A stretch of DNA of 64,000 nt from NCBI GenBank assembly GCA_035536935.1, contig DATLNC010000143.1, positions 1-64,000 on the forward strand, in the 5' to 3' direction. Under the pieces are notes generated by a model. That model made no database searches. It had not been told where the DNA came from and saw only the letters and a program-made list of their open reading frames with translations. This DNA is from DATMER01 sp035536935. Its GTDB lineage: Bacteria > Acidobacteriota > Thermoanaerobaculia > Multivoradales > UBA5704. The translations under genes and the position numbers were made by a program. The number at the start of each line of letters is the position of its first letter. Position 1 is the first letter of the stretch. Shown one piece after another: positions 8,673-17,217 of the stretch.

Positions 8673-9284
8673 CCACCTCGCCACCAGGATCGTCCAGAGG
8701 CTGTAGAACCCGATCGTCGGCCCGGTCGCGAGCTCCAGGAGCCGGGGCGAGGGGATCACCCCGGCGACGGCCATGGCCGCGCCAAAGACTACCGTGGCAA
8801 AACCTGCGAGCCGAGCCCCTGTCCCGATCCGCAGGCTCAGGGTGAAGATCAGCACGGCGGCGGTGTAGAGGCCGTTGGCCACCGTGGCTCCGCCGGTGAA
8901 GGCGACGGCCTCCAGGGAACGGAAGAGCGGCTCCGAGACTGTAGCCAGAGGCAGCCCGCGGATCTGGATCACGTCACAGAACAGATCGACTCCCATGCCC
9001 GCCGCGGTCAGAGTCAAGGCCAGATCGGCCGCCAGTGATCGCGCTGGCAGACAGCCGCGCAAGGCGGCAACATAGCCCAGGAGCAGGAGCGAGCACACCA
9101 TCCAGACTCCCCATCCCCAGGTCCAGCCCGCGGGATGGCCAGACAGGTACGCCATACGCTCGGGAAGGGGGACCAGGGGGCTGCCCGGCCGCATGCCGAA
9201 CAGCGCGAGCACCAGCCCCACGCCATGGAGGACGACATTGCCCCAGGCAAGCCCCCGGAGGAGCCGGTTCGAAGGAGGGATCAT
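8652..9284 (-). CDS. Conserved-looking integral membrane protein, unknown function
   Basis: A 210-residue protein with about six hydrophobic helices and few charged loops. It has features of the general DUF4386-like hypothetical membrane proteins, but I cannot assign a family with confidence. The ATG at 9284 has no clear ribosome site. Its last codons (APTSG then TAG) lie inside the first unit of the 21-bp repeat array. It is divergent from the hydrolase gene, whose start is 38 bases away. Confidence 0.65.
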   Translation of the reverse strand: MIPPSNRLLRGLAWGNVVLHGVGLVLALFGMRPGSPLVPLPERMAYLSGHPAGWTWGWGVWMVCSLLLLGYVAALRGCLPARSLAADLALTLTAAGMGVDLFCDVIQIRGLPLATVSEPLFRSLEAVAFTGGATVANGLYTAAVLIFTLSLRIGTGARLAGFATVVFGAAMAVAGVIPSPRLLELATGPTIGFYSLWTILVARWVAPTSG

Positions 9285-9322
9285 TTGGGGCCGATCATAA
9301 CCCTTGCTACAGTGAGCGGCCC

Positions 9323-10075
9323 ATGGACCGGATCGATCTCGGGGCCTCCCATCTCGCCGTGCAGCTCGACGCCCCGCCAGGCGCCAGCGACTTCTGCCTC
9401 CTCTATCTCCATGGCTTCGGATCGGTGCAGACCGGCGAGAAGGCCGACTTCTTCCGGCAGAAGGCTCTGGAGAGCGGCTTCGCCTTCTGCTCTTTCGACT
9501 TCCAGGGTCACGGCCAGTCCGGCGGCACCATGCAAGGTCTCACCCTTTCCCGAAACCTCCAGGACGTGGCCCGGGTGCATGACTATGTGAGGGAGAGGGG
9601 CTACGACCGGGTCTGCCTGCTCGGCTCCTCGATGGGAGGAGGCACGGCCCTCTGGTACTCGGCGCTCCATCCGGACGAGGTCGTCGCCGGCCTCCACATC
9701 GCACCGGCTCTCCAGTTCGAGAGGAGCCTCACGGCCTGGGCCGGACCCGAGCGCTGCCGGACCTGGCAGGAGACCGGAACGATCCACTTCGAGAACGACC
9801 TCGTCTCCTGCGAGCTCGGCTGGGACCTGATCGAAGACCTCCGGCGCCACGCCTTCGAAGACCTACTTCACCAGTACCGGACCCCCGCCCTCCTCCTCCA
9901 GGGCAAGCTCGACACCTCCGTCCCCTGGAAGGATGTTGCCGACTTCGCCACTCGCTGCGCCTATCCCGGCATCGAGCTCCACCTCTTCGCCGACGGCGAC
10001 CACCGCCTCACCGACCGCAAGGACCGGCTGTGGCAGCTCATGCTGGAATTCCTGCGGGGACGCATGTTGCTCTAA
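9323..10075 (+). CDS. Alpha/beta hydrolase (serine esterase/lipase-like)
   Basis: A 250-residue cytoplasmic hydrolase. The oxyanion-hole HGFGS sits near residue 30, the nucleophile elbow is GSSMGG with Ser103, an acidic residue follows in LQGKLDTSVPW, and the catalytic His is in DGDHRLTD. This is the fold of BD-FAE/dienelactone-type and CocE/NonD serine hydrolases; substrate unknown. The start ATG at 9323 lies in a short divergent region with the membrane protein. It ends 23 bases before the first TPR gene and might share its transcript. Confidence 0.88.
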   Translation: MDRIDLGASHLAVQLDAPPGASDFCLLYLHGFGSVQTGEKADFFRQKALESGFAFCSFDFQGHGQSGGTMQGLTLSRNLQDVARVHDYVRERGYDRVCLLGSSMGGGTALWYSALHPDEVVAGLHIAPALQFERSLTAWAGPERCRTWQETGTIHFENDLVSCELGWDLIEDLRRHAFEDLLHQYRTPALLLQGKLDTSVPWKDVADFATRCAYPGIELHLFADGDHRLTDRKDRLWQLMLEFLRGRMLL

Positions 10076-10098
10076 TATCTTAAGCAGGTGCACTACCT

Positions 10099-11325
10099 AT
10101 GAAGTTTCATCCTCACGACCTTCTGCTTCTGGAAGCCTTCGGCTCTCTGTCCCGCGAGCAGCGTCGCCCGGTCATTGGACACCTTGAACAGTGCACGAGA
10201 TGCCGGGAGAGGCTCAAAACTCTGCACCGCCAGAGAACGGGCGCGCTTTCCAAGAGGATTGCAGGCCTGACCAAGCCACCCGAATCGCCCGGCGATTATG
10301 ACTCTGCCCTCGATCAAGCCATGCAACGCTTCCGATCTCGCCAAGCTGCCTTGGAACAGGAACGGAGCGAGGCCGTAGATCTCTTCGCGAAACTGCTGGA
10401 GGAGTCGCCAGAACAACGGGAAGTGCTCGTACAGAAGAGTCCAAAGTTCCGGACCTGGGGCCTTCTGGAGCTTGTCTTGGATGAGGGAAGGACGGCTACG
10501 CAGAAGGCCCCCACGAGCGGCGAGCCTTTGGTCCGGCTCGCCCTCACACTAGCGGACCATCTAGATGAAGCCTACTACGGCAGAGCACGGATCGACGATC
10601 TTCGGGCACGTGCCTGGTCAGTCCTCGGAAATACGCTCAGACTGAGATTCGAGCTCCCGAGTGCTGAAGCGGCATTTGAAACCGCCGAACGCCACCTCCG
10701 CAGAGGAACGGGTGACCCACTGGAACGAGCCGGCATTTCGGATTTTAGGGCGTCCCTGTGGAGAGCACAGGGTAAACTCGATCAGGCTATGCGGCTCCTA
10801 GAGCGTGCGTTTGCCATCTATACCGAAGCCGGGGATCGGCACAAAGCCGGCAAGGTCCTCCTCAACATGGACTTGGTGCACCATTCCGCTGGCCATCCCT
10901 TGGATGGCATCCCCTTACTTCATCGAGCTCTCGAACTCATTCATCCTCTGCACAGCCCCACGTATCTGCTCAACGCCTGGCATAACCTAGCCAGCAATCT
11001 GACGAAAGCTGGACGTTACATGGAGGCGCAAGGTGCTTTCCTGAGAGCTCGCTCACTCTATGGCGGATACCCTGGCTACCCAGACCGAGCCTTGGTCTCG
11101 AAGAGTTTTTGGATTGAGGGTCGGCTCGCCTTGGGACGGGGTCAATTCAGGGAGGCACAAGAACTCCTCCGGAAAGCACAAGATGGACTAGCCGCTCATG
11201 GACTCCCATCCGCTACAGCACAAGTGGAGGAGGAAATGAGAGCCGTCCGCGCTGGGCAGGACCGGGAACGAGCCCGCAGACGGCGGCAGCCGGTTCCTGC
11301 CGATCCGAAAAGCGGCGTTCGGTAG
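10099..11325 (+). CDS. TPR protein with N-terminal anti-sigma-like zinc finger
   Basis: A 408-residue soluble protein. The N-terminus carries H28-x3-C32-x2-C35 (GHLEQCTRC), the zinc-binding pattern of ZAS/zf-HC2 anti-sigma domains. Residues from about 75 on are helical with TPR-like repeats (for example LWRAQGKLDQAMRLLERAF, AGHPLDGIPLLHRALEL, GRGQFREAQELLRKA). The C-terminus ends in an Arg-rich tail. It is clearly paralogous to the protein at 11902-13086 (shared KFRTWG/RFHTWG, DDLRARAW/EDLRARAW), but its C-terminal repeat is diverged or shortened. A secreted peptide gene follows 146 bases downstream. A receptor or regulator role is inference. Confidence 0.8.
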   Translation: MKFHPHDLLLLEAFGSLSREQRRPVIGHLEQCTRCRERLKTLHRQRTGALSKRIAGLTKPPESPGDYDSALDQAMQRFRSRQAALEQERSEAVDLFAKLLEESPEQREVLVQKSPKFRTWGLLELVLDEGRTATQKAPTSGEPLVRLALTLADHLDEAYYGRARIDDLRARAWSVLGNTLRLRFELPSAEAAFETAERHLRRGTGDPLERAGISDFRASLWRAQGKLDQAMRLLERAFAIYTEAGDRHKAGKVLLNMDLVHHSAGHPLDGIPLLHRALELIHPLHSPTYLLNAWHNLASNLTKAGRYMEAQGAFLRARSLYGGYPGYPDRALVSKSFWIEGRLALGRGQFREAQELLRKAQDGLAAHGLPSATAQVEEEMRAVRAGQDRERARRRRQPVPADPKSGVR

Positions 11326-11471
11326 CTTGCTTAGAGCTAGTGCGGGGCAAATCGCTGGCCTGAGAAGACCCCCCTTTCCCGCTTTTAGGGAAAAGTGCCA
11401 CTCTTTCCAGTAGAGGGACGCCCGGCGGCCATCATGGCACGCCATTTTGGCAGTCCAAAGGGGAGGATTTT

Positions 11472-11711
11472 ATGCTTCGAAAGGTCGGTTTTCTCGCTTT
11501 GGTCCTAGCTTTGATCCTGCTGGTTTCCGGTGGCGCCCAGGCGATGCCTCTGGCAGGGTCGGCACGGGCTGCCGAGTCCCATGGAATCCTGGATCGATTC
11601 TGGGACTGGTTCGGATCTCTCTTTCAGGGCCATTCAGCGTCGAACGGTCAGCCGCAAGCGATCTGGGCCCAGGACGGGAGCCATATCGATCCTAACGGCG
11701 GACCACACTAA
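11472..11711 (+). CDS. Small secreted peptide between two TPR genes
   Basis: A 79-residue protein with a textbook signal peptide: basic MLRK, hydrophobic core to about residue 20, and likely cleavage after AQA or ARA. The mature part is short and aromatic (ILDRFWDWFGSLF) and ends GSHIDPNGGPH. The ATG at 11472 has a strong GGGAGG ribosome site. A clear Rho-independent terminator follows the stop by 9 bases, so it ends the transcription unit that includes or follows the first TPR gene. No family recognised. A TPR gene followed by a small exported peptide resembles the layout of Rap/Phr-type pairs. Confidence 0.75.
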   Translation: MLRKVGFLALVLALILLVSGGAQAMPLAGSARAAESHGILDRFWDWFGSLFQGHSASNGQPQAIWAQDGSHIDPNGGPH

Positions 11712-11720
11712 ATCTGTGTC

Positions 11721-11755
11721 GCGCCGGATTCGCTTCGCTTCCGGCGCACTTTTTT
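11721..11755 (+). terminator. Rho-independent terminator after the secreted peptide gene
   Basis: The perfect stem GCGCCGGA (11721-11728) pairs with TCCGGCGC (11740-11747), and a run of six T follows at 11750-11755. It starts 9 bases after the peptide stop codon, so the second TPR gene must have its own promoter. Confidence 0.85.
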
Positions 11756-11901
11756 GTCCCGTTTTTCGCGTCCCAAGCATCTTTTCTTTTAGATGCCACT
11801 CTTGTACCTATCTCATACACCGTTCAGGCAGCACTTCCGCCGTAATCACGGCCGTTTGCGGGAGAACTGCATTCGATTGAAGACCTTTGGAGGGTTTAGC
11901 A

Positions 11902-13086
11902 ATGAGGACTCACCCCCCTGACTATGACGCAGCTCTGAGGATCAACGCCCGCCGCCTCAATGAGTTACAGGCGGCCTACCGAGAGGAGCGGGTGGCAGCA
12001 AAGGGGCTGGTTGCTGAGCTCGCGCGACACCCGGCGGTGAGGCAGCGCATCCTGATAGCCAACCATCCCCGGTTCCACACCTGGGGTGTATTCGAGCATC
12101 TGATCGAGACCAGTCGCGAAGAGACCTCAAAGAACCCGAAGGGCGCGGAGGAATTGGCAAAGCTCGCCCTGGACCTGTCGGAGCACCTTGACACCTCCGT
12201 TTACGGGGTCCAGGCAATAGAGGATCTGCGAGCCAGAGCCTGGGCCTATATCGGCAACGCGCACCGGGTCCGATTCGAGCTACAGGGGGCGCAGGATGCG
12301 CTCGACCGTGCACTCCTCCACCTGCGTAAAGGGACGCGGGAGCCCTGGGAGCTCGCCGTCTGGCTGGACCTCAAAGCTTCTCTGCTCCGAGCCCAAAGAC
12401 GTTTCGACGAGGCCATGCGGCTGCTCAAACGCGCCCTGATTCTCTTCCTGGCCGTCGGAGACCGCCAGCGAGCAGGGCGCACTCTGATCAGCATGGACAA
12501 CGTTCTCCACCGTGCAGGACAACCCGAGAAAGGTATCCCCCTTCTGTACCAGGCCCTCGATCTCATCGATCCAGAACAGGACCCCAGGCTTCTCTTCAGC
12601 GCCAAGCACAACCTCATCGACAACCTTGTCGATGCTGGCCGGAACCTGGAGGCCCAGAGACTCCTGATGCAGGCTAGTTCCCTCTATCGTCGCTTTGACG
12701 AGCCCTCATTCCGCAACCGCCGTTGCTGGGTCGAGGGCAAGATTGCACATGGGGTCGGACAGCCGGAAAGGGCGGAGGAGCTTCTCTTAAGGGCCAGGAC
12801 CGGGTTCCAAGAGCAGGACGCAGCGTATGAAATCGCCCTCGTCTCGCTCGAGCTCGCGGGCCTTTACGCCGAACAGGGGCGCACGGCCGAAATGAAGCAG
12901 CTCGCCGAGGAAATGGTCCCGATCTTCTCCTCCCGCCAGATCCATCGTGAAGCCCTCGCCGCTCTCTCGCTGTGGTGCCAGGCCGTCCACACCGAGACGG
13001 CAGGTGCGGAGCTCGCAGCCCAGGTGGCCTGCGCGATCAGACGGAGCCGCGAGGAGCAGAGTCTTTCCGGTCAGGACGTCGTCTAG
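11902..13086 (+). CDS. TPR-repeat protein, paralog of the upstream TPR gene
   Basis: A 394-residue soluble helical protein aligned throughout with the gene at 10099-11325, but lacking the Cys/His zinc finger at the N-terminus and keeping extra C-terminal TPR-like helices (IALVSLELAGLYAEQGRTAE and after). The start ATG at 11902 is chosen because it follows GGAGGG at good spacing; a TTG at 11887 would put the ribosome site inside the gene. It is separated from the peptide gene by a terminator. Function unknown; TPR proteins bind peptides or proteins. Confidence 0.8.
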   Translation: MRTHPPDYDAALRINARRLNELQAAYREERVAAKGLVAELARHPAVRQRILIANHPRFHTWGVFEHLIETSREETSKNPKGAEELAKLALDLSEHLDTSVYGVQAIEDLRARAWAYIGNAHRVRFELQGAQDALDRALLHLRKGTREPWELAVWLDLKASLLRAQRRFDEAMRLLKRALILFLAVGDRQRAGRTLISMDNVLHRAGQPEKGIPLLYQALDLIDPEQDPRLLFSAKHNLIDNLVDAGRNLEAQRLLMQASSLYRRFDEPSFRNRRCWVEGKIAHGVGQPERAEELLLRARTGFQEQDAAYEIALVSLELAGLYAEQGRTAEMKQLAEEMVPIFSSRQIHREALAALSLWCQAVHTETAGAELAAQVACAIRRSREEQSLSGQDVV

Positions 13087-13115
13087 AGAATCCAGAAAGA
13101 CCAACAGGACAACAA

Positions 13116-13164
13116 GGACATCAAGGACTCCAAGGCTTCCGCGTCCTTGAAGTCCTTGATGTCC
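13116..13164. terminator. Large hairpin between convergent genes
   Basis: GGACATCAAGGACT (13116-13129) pairs perfectly with AGTCCTTGATGTCC (13151-13164), with an inner CAAGG/CCTTG stem in the loop. It sits 30 bases after the TPR gene. The left arm is made of AAGGAC-like repeats. It lacks a long T-run but is well placed to end plus-strand transcription. Confidence 0.6.
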
Positions 13165-13180
13165 CTTTGGTCCTTCCCCC

Positions 13181-13214
13181 AAAAACAACAAGCCCCCCGT
13201 CGCCGGGGGGCTTG
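13181..13214 (-). terminator. Rho-independent terminator for the cupredoxin-like lipoprotein gene
   Basis: On the minus strand, CAAGCCCCCCG pairs with CGGGGGGCTTG around a 4-base loop and is followed by TTGTTTTT. It lies 28 bases downstream of the stop codon of the gene at 13242-14051. Confidence 0.85.
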
Positions 13215-13241
13215 CAACGACCCTCTGCTGACGGGCCGGTT

Positions 13242-14051
13242 TTAGCCGCCGGTCTTCGGCTGGAAGTCGAAGGTCACGTCGGCCGTCTGGTTGGCCGCCA
13301 CCGTGACTTGCTGGGTCGCGGTGCCGAGCTCCTCGTGCCAGGCCTCCAGTGTGTAGGTCCCCGGAGGCAGCTTGTCGATCGAGAACGTGCCGTCCTCGCC
13401 GCTCACCGCGTAGTACGGGTGGTCCAGCACGCCCATGTAGGCGTTCATCCAGGGGTGGACGTCGCACTTGACCGGGACCATCACCTCGGCCTTGTCGAAC
13501 GTCTTGTCGAACTCCATGTTCTGGATCGGCTGGCCCTGGTTGAACTCCTGGTTCGACTTCGGCATCGCGTGGATGTTGTGCAGCGTGGCGTCGCTGTTCT
13601 TGATCGACAGCGGCTGGCCCACCTGGATGCCCATCACGTGCGGATGGTACTGGCAGGCCTGCTGGTCCAGGACCTTCTTCTCGGTCGGCGTCGGGAAGCT
13701 CTTGCCCTCGAGGCCGGTCTTCACGTACACGAAGACGTTGCCGAGCTTGCCGTCCTTCATCAGGTACTTGCCCGTATCGACCGGGGTCGTGTGCAGGCTC
13801 GCGCAGGTCGGATCGGCGTTCATCGCGATCGGCGTGTCGCCATCCGGACCGCTGTAGTTGATCACACCCTTCACACCACCCGCGTTGGCCGTGTCCACGG
13901 CCGGCGCGGTATCGGCCGGAGCATCGGAGGACGCCTCAGGAACGTCGTCACCCTCGCCCGAACCCTCACCCTCGCCGCCACCACCGCAAGCGACCAGAAG
14001 CGCCAGCGAGCAACAGAGGACGAGTAGCATCCAGAATCGATTCCTGCTCAT
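13242..14051 (-). CDS. Cupredoxin-like lipoprotein with carboxypeptidase-regulatory domain
   Basis: A 269-residue lipoprotein. The signal peptide ends in LLVAC (lipobox), followed by a Gly/Glu/Asp-rich linker. A cupredoxin-like domain follows with likely copper ligands in LHNIHAM and the block CDVHPWMNAYM (C-x2-H-x4-M-like spacing). The C-terminal 65 residues (GTFSIDKLPPGTYTLEAWHE) match the carboxypeptidase D regulatory-like fold. The start at 14051 has a perfect GGAGG. It lies 107 bases after the octaheme cytochrome gene, so it may be a periplasmic electron carrier or partner of that complex (inference). Confidence 0.85.
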   Translation of the reverse strand: MSRNRFWMLLVLCCSLALLVACGGGGEGEGSGEGDDVPEASSDAPADTAPAVDTANAGGVKGVINYSGPDGDTPIAMNADPTCASLHTTPVDTGKYLMKDGKLGNVFVYVKTGLEGKSFPTPTEKKVLDQQACQYHPHVMGIQVGQPLSIKNSDATLHNIHAMPKSNQEFNQGQPIQNMEFDKTFDKAEVMVPVKCDVHPWMNAYMGVLDHPYYAVSGEDGTFSIDKLPPGTYTLEAWHEELGTATQQVTVAANQTADVTFDFQPKTGG

Positions 14052-14157
14052 TCACAAACCTCCTTGAAAGGATCTTTTAGATCGAGATACCGCCGGAGTG
14101 GGAAGACCGGCCGCTGGATTATGTCACAGCGGCCGGTCCTCGGCTCAAGCTGAACGA

Positions 14158-17100
14158 CTAACGCCCTCCCGCGGCCCCTGCCGAGACGGCCGGAGCCCCA
14201 CCCCCGTCCACGGTCCCCGCCGTCGTCGTGGCCGGTCCCGGGACGGTGCCGCCGGAAAGCCGCCAGATATGGTCGCGGATCGCCGCCGTCACCTTGTCCG
14301 TATCGGCCAGATAGGCGTTCATCTCGGCCTCGGACGCGAAGTACGGCAGGATCTGCTGCCTCTGCGCGGCGTAGGCCGGGGAGGCCAGCGCCTGGGCCAC
14401 CGGCGACATGAACTCGCCAGGCTTGGTCTCCGGGAAGAACGACGGCATGCGCGTGCCCGGGATCCAGCCCTGCGGGTTCTTCACCCAGGACGGGACCCAG
14501 TCGTGGCGCAGCCGCTCCCCGGCGAGCAGCAGGGACGGCGCGAGGTCGCCCGCTGCCGCCGTGCCCCCTGCGACTACCGGACCGGACGGATGGCACTTGG
14601 CGCACTGGAACATGTCGAACACCATCTTGCCCACTGCCAGGTCGCGCGCATGGGCCGCCACCGGCCGCGACGCGAACGGCTTCTGCTTCTCCCGCGACGC
14701 GAAGTAGCCGACCAGGGTGTTGGCCTGCTCGTCCGTGAACCCGAAGGTGGGCATGCGCGCCGTGAGCCACGGCCGCATCCTCACGCGGCTGGGATCGTGG
14801 AGGTAGGCGAACAGCCAGTCGCCCTGTACCCGCGCCCCTTCGGCCGCCAGGTTCGGCGGCAGCATGGCCGGATCCTTGATCACCTGCTGGATCGCGTGGC
14901 CCTGTCCCTCGATCAGGTGGCAGCCCTGGCAGTTGAAGCGCGTGATCAGCTTGCGCCCCTCGGCCATGGCGGCCATGCGGCTGCCGTCCGCGGAACCCGC
15001 CTTGCGCGTCGCCGCCGCCGTCTCCTTGGTGAAGCCGACGATGTTGGCGGTGATCGCCTGGGCCTCGCGCTCGGACATGCCGAAGTTCGGCATCTTGAGC
15101 AGCTCGTTGTAGTCCTTGACCCGCTCCTTGCCCTCGTCCCAGATGCGCGGCCGCAGCACCTTGGTCCTCACCCAGTCGTGACGGGTGTGGGAGACGCTGT
15201 GCACGTGGCCGAAGTCGAACTGGTGCATCGGCTTCGAGCCCTCCTGGGTCAGCTCGGTGCCGATCGGCTTGGCCTTTTCGAAGCCCTTGATGTCGTGGCA
15301 GCTGTAGCAGCCGTACTTGGCGATCGTCTGCTCGCCCAGGTAGACGTTGCGCTCGGTCTGGGACATGGCGTTCAGCTTGGAACGGCTGGACTCCAGGGTG
15401 AACAGGTTCTGGAGGTAACCCAGCGCCAGCTCGTCGCGGACCTTGGTGTCGACCTGCGGCAGAGGCACGTTTTCATACTTCGGGTCGCGGCTCGACGACA
15501 GATAGGCGACGACGTCGGACGCCTCCTGGTCGGTGAGCCGCAGGTTCGGCATGTTCGTGTCGGGGAAGTACTGCTTCGGGTTCTTCACCCAGGCGTAGAG
15601 CCAGCCCTTGCTCACCTTGCTGCCGGTGCGCACCAGGTTGGGACCGTGCAGGCGGTTGATCCTGGGGAAGAAATCGTCCCGCTTGGCCTTGGCGTCCAGG
15701 ATGTGGCAGCCGGCGCAGCCCACGGACTCGAAGACCCTCCTGCCGTTGGCCGGATCGCCCGCCGGGGCCGGTCCGTACTGCGGCCGGTCCGAGTTCGCCC
15801 ACAGGTAGTCGACGATGGCGCGGATCTCCGCCGCCTGCCGCTTCTTGTTCTCCGGCGTCTCGGTGTTCTCCTGGTAGAAGAAGTGCGGCATGAACGTCGT
15901 CGGATGGAAGCTCCGCGGCGCCTCGATCCACTTGTACGCCCAGCCGGGGTTGGTCTTGCCGGCGATGCGCGTCAGGTCCGGTCCCGCCTTGCGCATGTTC
16001 GTATAGGACGGGTAGTTGATCGGATGGCAGCCGTTGCACCCCATGTGGGTGATCAGCTCGCGGCCCACGTCCTGCGTTTCCGCCTTGGGCGTCCAGACGC
16101 CTCCCGCGTGGCAGGTCGCGCAGCCCGCCTCGGTCATGCCGGCAGGCAGGATCGGGTACTCCAGGTAGGCCTGCTGCTTCCAGTTGTACTTGCGCTCCCA
16201 CTCCTTGCGCTGCTCGTCCGATTTCGGGCTGTGGCCGGCGCGGGAGAAGTCGGTGGCGCGGTCAAGACCGCCGTGGCAGACGGTGCAGCCGAACTGGGTG
16301 TAGGGATGCGGCGAGCTGTCGCCGACGAACTCCGCGAGCCGCGGGTGGCTGCGGTAGGGCTCCTTCCACTCCACGTCCTTGGTCGCCGGATCGTCTTCGA
16401 AGCCCGGGCGGTTCGCGGCCACGTGACAGGTCACGCAGCGGTCCACCCGGTTGATCTCGGTGAAGTTGATGTTGTGCGTCAGGCCCGGCAGGATCACCTG
16501 CTGCACGGAGAGGGTGGGCTTGACGAAGTCCATCAGCGGAGCGTTGAGCACGAAGTAGGCGGGGTCCTTGTCCAGGGCGGCGGCGCGGGTCTCCAGGCTG
16601 TCGACACCCGCCCGCAGGGCGGCCAGCCTCTCCTCGGCGTCGGTCACGGCCTTGCGGCGCTGGGCGATCTCGGCCTGGACCGCATCGCGCTGTTTCCCGT
16701 ACCCCTCCCTCTCCGCCTGGGCATCGGTCAGAGCCTTCTTCTCCTCCTGGACGCGGTCGCGCTTGTCCGGGTCGACAGCCCCGCCGGCCTGGATCGACTG
16801 GTCATAGAGGAAACGGGCTTCGTCGAGCCGCGCCTTGGCGCCGCGCCACTTCGAATCGGCCTGGCTCCACTTGGAGGACAGCTCCCGCACCTGATCCTCG
16901 AGCTTCGCGATCTCGTCGCGGTGCTTGCCCACGGCCTTCTCGGCCGTCCGGATCTCGGCCTGGAGCTGCTTGCTCTGACCCCCGATCTTGTCGCTCTCCT
17001 CCTTCAGCTCCTTGCGCAGCTGCTCCTTTTCCAGGTCGCGGAATTCGGCCTGGAACCGCTTCCAAGGCTGCGCGTAGTCGGCGACGACCATCCACAGGGT

Positions 17101-17202
17101 GGTCGCCAGCAGCGCCAGGGCGCTGATGGCGAACCACATGTTCATGCGACCGAAGTTGTAGTGCCGGTCCGGTCGCTTTTCGGGCGGTGTGATCGGTGGC
17201 AA
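14158..17202 (-). CDS. Membrane-anchored octaheme cytochrome c of a b6f-like complex
   Basis: A 1014-residue protein with one N-terminal membrane helix (about 22-42) and a long charged coiled coil (about 50-210). Eight CxxCH heme c sites follow: CVTCH, CTVCH, CATCH, CNGCH, CAGCH, CYSCH, CQGCH and CAKCH. Met ligands recur in patterns such as MPNLRLTDQE and MPTFGFTDEQ, typical of mono-heme class I cytochrome modules. The start is a TTG at 17202, supported by AGGAG 5 bases upstream. It follows the subunit IV gene by 15 bases, so it is most likely the electron-accepting cytochrome c subunit of the Rieske/cytochrome b complex. The C-terminus is a Gly/Ala-rich tail. Confidence 0.92.
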   Translation of the reverse strand: MPPITPPEKRPDRHYNFGRMNMWFAISALALLATTLWMVVADYAQPWKRFQAEFRDLEKEQLRKELKEESDKIGGQSKQLQAEIRTAEKAVGKHRDEIAKLEDQVRELSSKWSQADSKWRGAKARLDEARFLYDQSIQAGGAVDPDKRDRVQEEKKALTDAQAEREGYGKQRDAVQAEIAQRRKAVTDAEERLAALRAGVDSLETRAAALDKDPAYFVLNAPLMDFVKPTLSVQQVILPGLTHNINFTEINRVDRCVTCHVAANRPGFEDDPATKDVEWKEPYRSHPRLAEFVGDSSPHPYTQFGCTVCHGGLDRATDFSRAGHSPKSDEQRKEWERKYNWKQQAYLEYPILPAGMTEAGCATCHAGGVWTPKAETQDVGRELITHMGCNGCHPINYPSYTNMRKAGPDLTRIAGKTNPGWAYKWIEAPRSFHPTTFMPHFFYQENTETPENKKRQAAEIRAIVDYLWANSDRPQYGPAPAGDPANGRRVFESVGCAGCHILDAKAKRDDFFPRINRLHGPNLVRTGSKVSKGWLYAWVKNPKQYFPDTNMPNLRLTDQEASDVVAYLSSSRDPKYENVPLPQVDTKVRDELALGYLQNLFTLESSRSKLNAMSQTERNVYLGEQTIAKYGCYSCHDIKGFEKAKPIGTELTQEGSKPMHQFDFGHVHSVSHTRHDWVRTKVLRPRIWDEGKERVKDYNELLKMPNFGMSEREAQAITANIVGFTKETAAATRKAGSADGSRMAAMAEGRKLITRFNCQGCHLIEGQGHAIQQVIKDPAMLPPNLAAEGARVQGDWLFAYLHDPSRVRMRPWLTARMPTFGFTDEQANTLVGYFASREKQKPFASRPVAAHARDLAVGKMVFDMFQCAKCHPSGPVVAGGTAAAGDLAPSLLLAGERLRHDWVPSWVKNPQGWIPGTRMPSFFPETKPGEFMSPVAQALASPAYAAQRQQILPYFASEAEMNAYLADTDKVTAAIRDHIWRLSGGTVPGPATTTAGTVDGGGAPAVSAGAAGGR

Positions 17203-17217
17203 CTCAGGCTCCTTGCA

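Noticed and set aside
8470..8676. 68-residue minus-strand frame in the first array with seven-residue repeats
   Set aside because: Same reason: it follows from the 21-bp period, runs into the start of the reductase gene and has no start signal.
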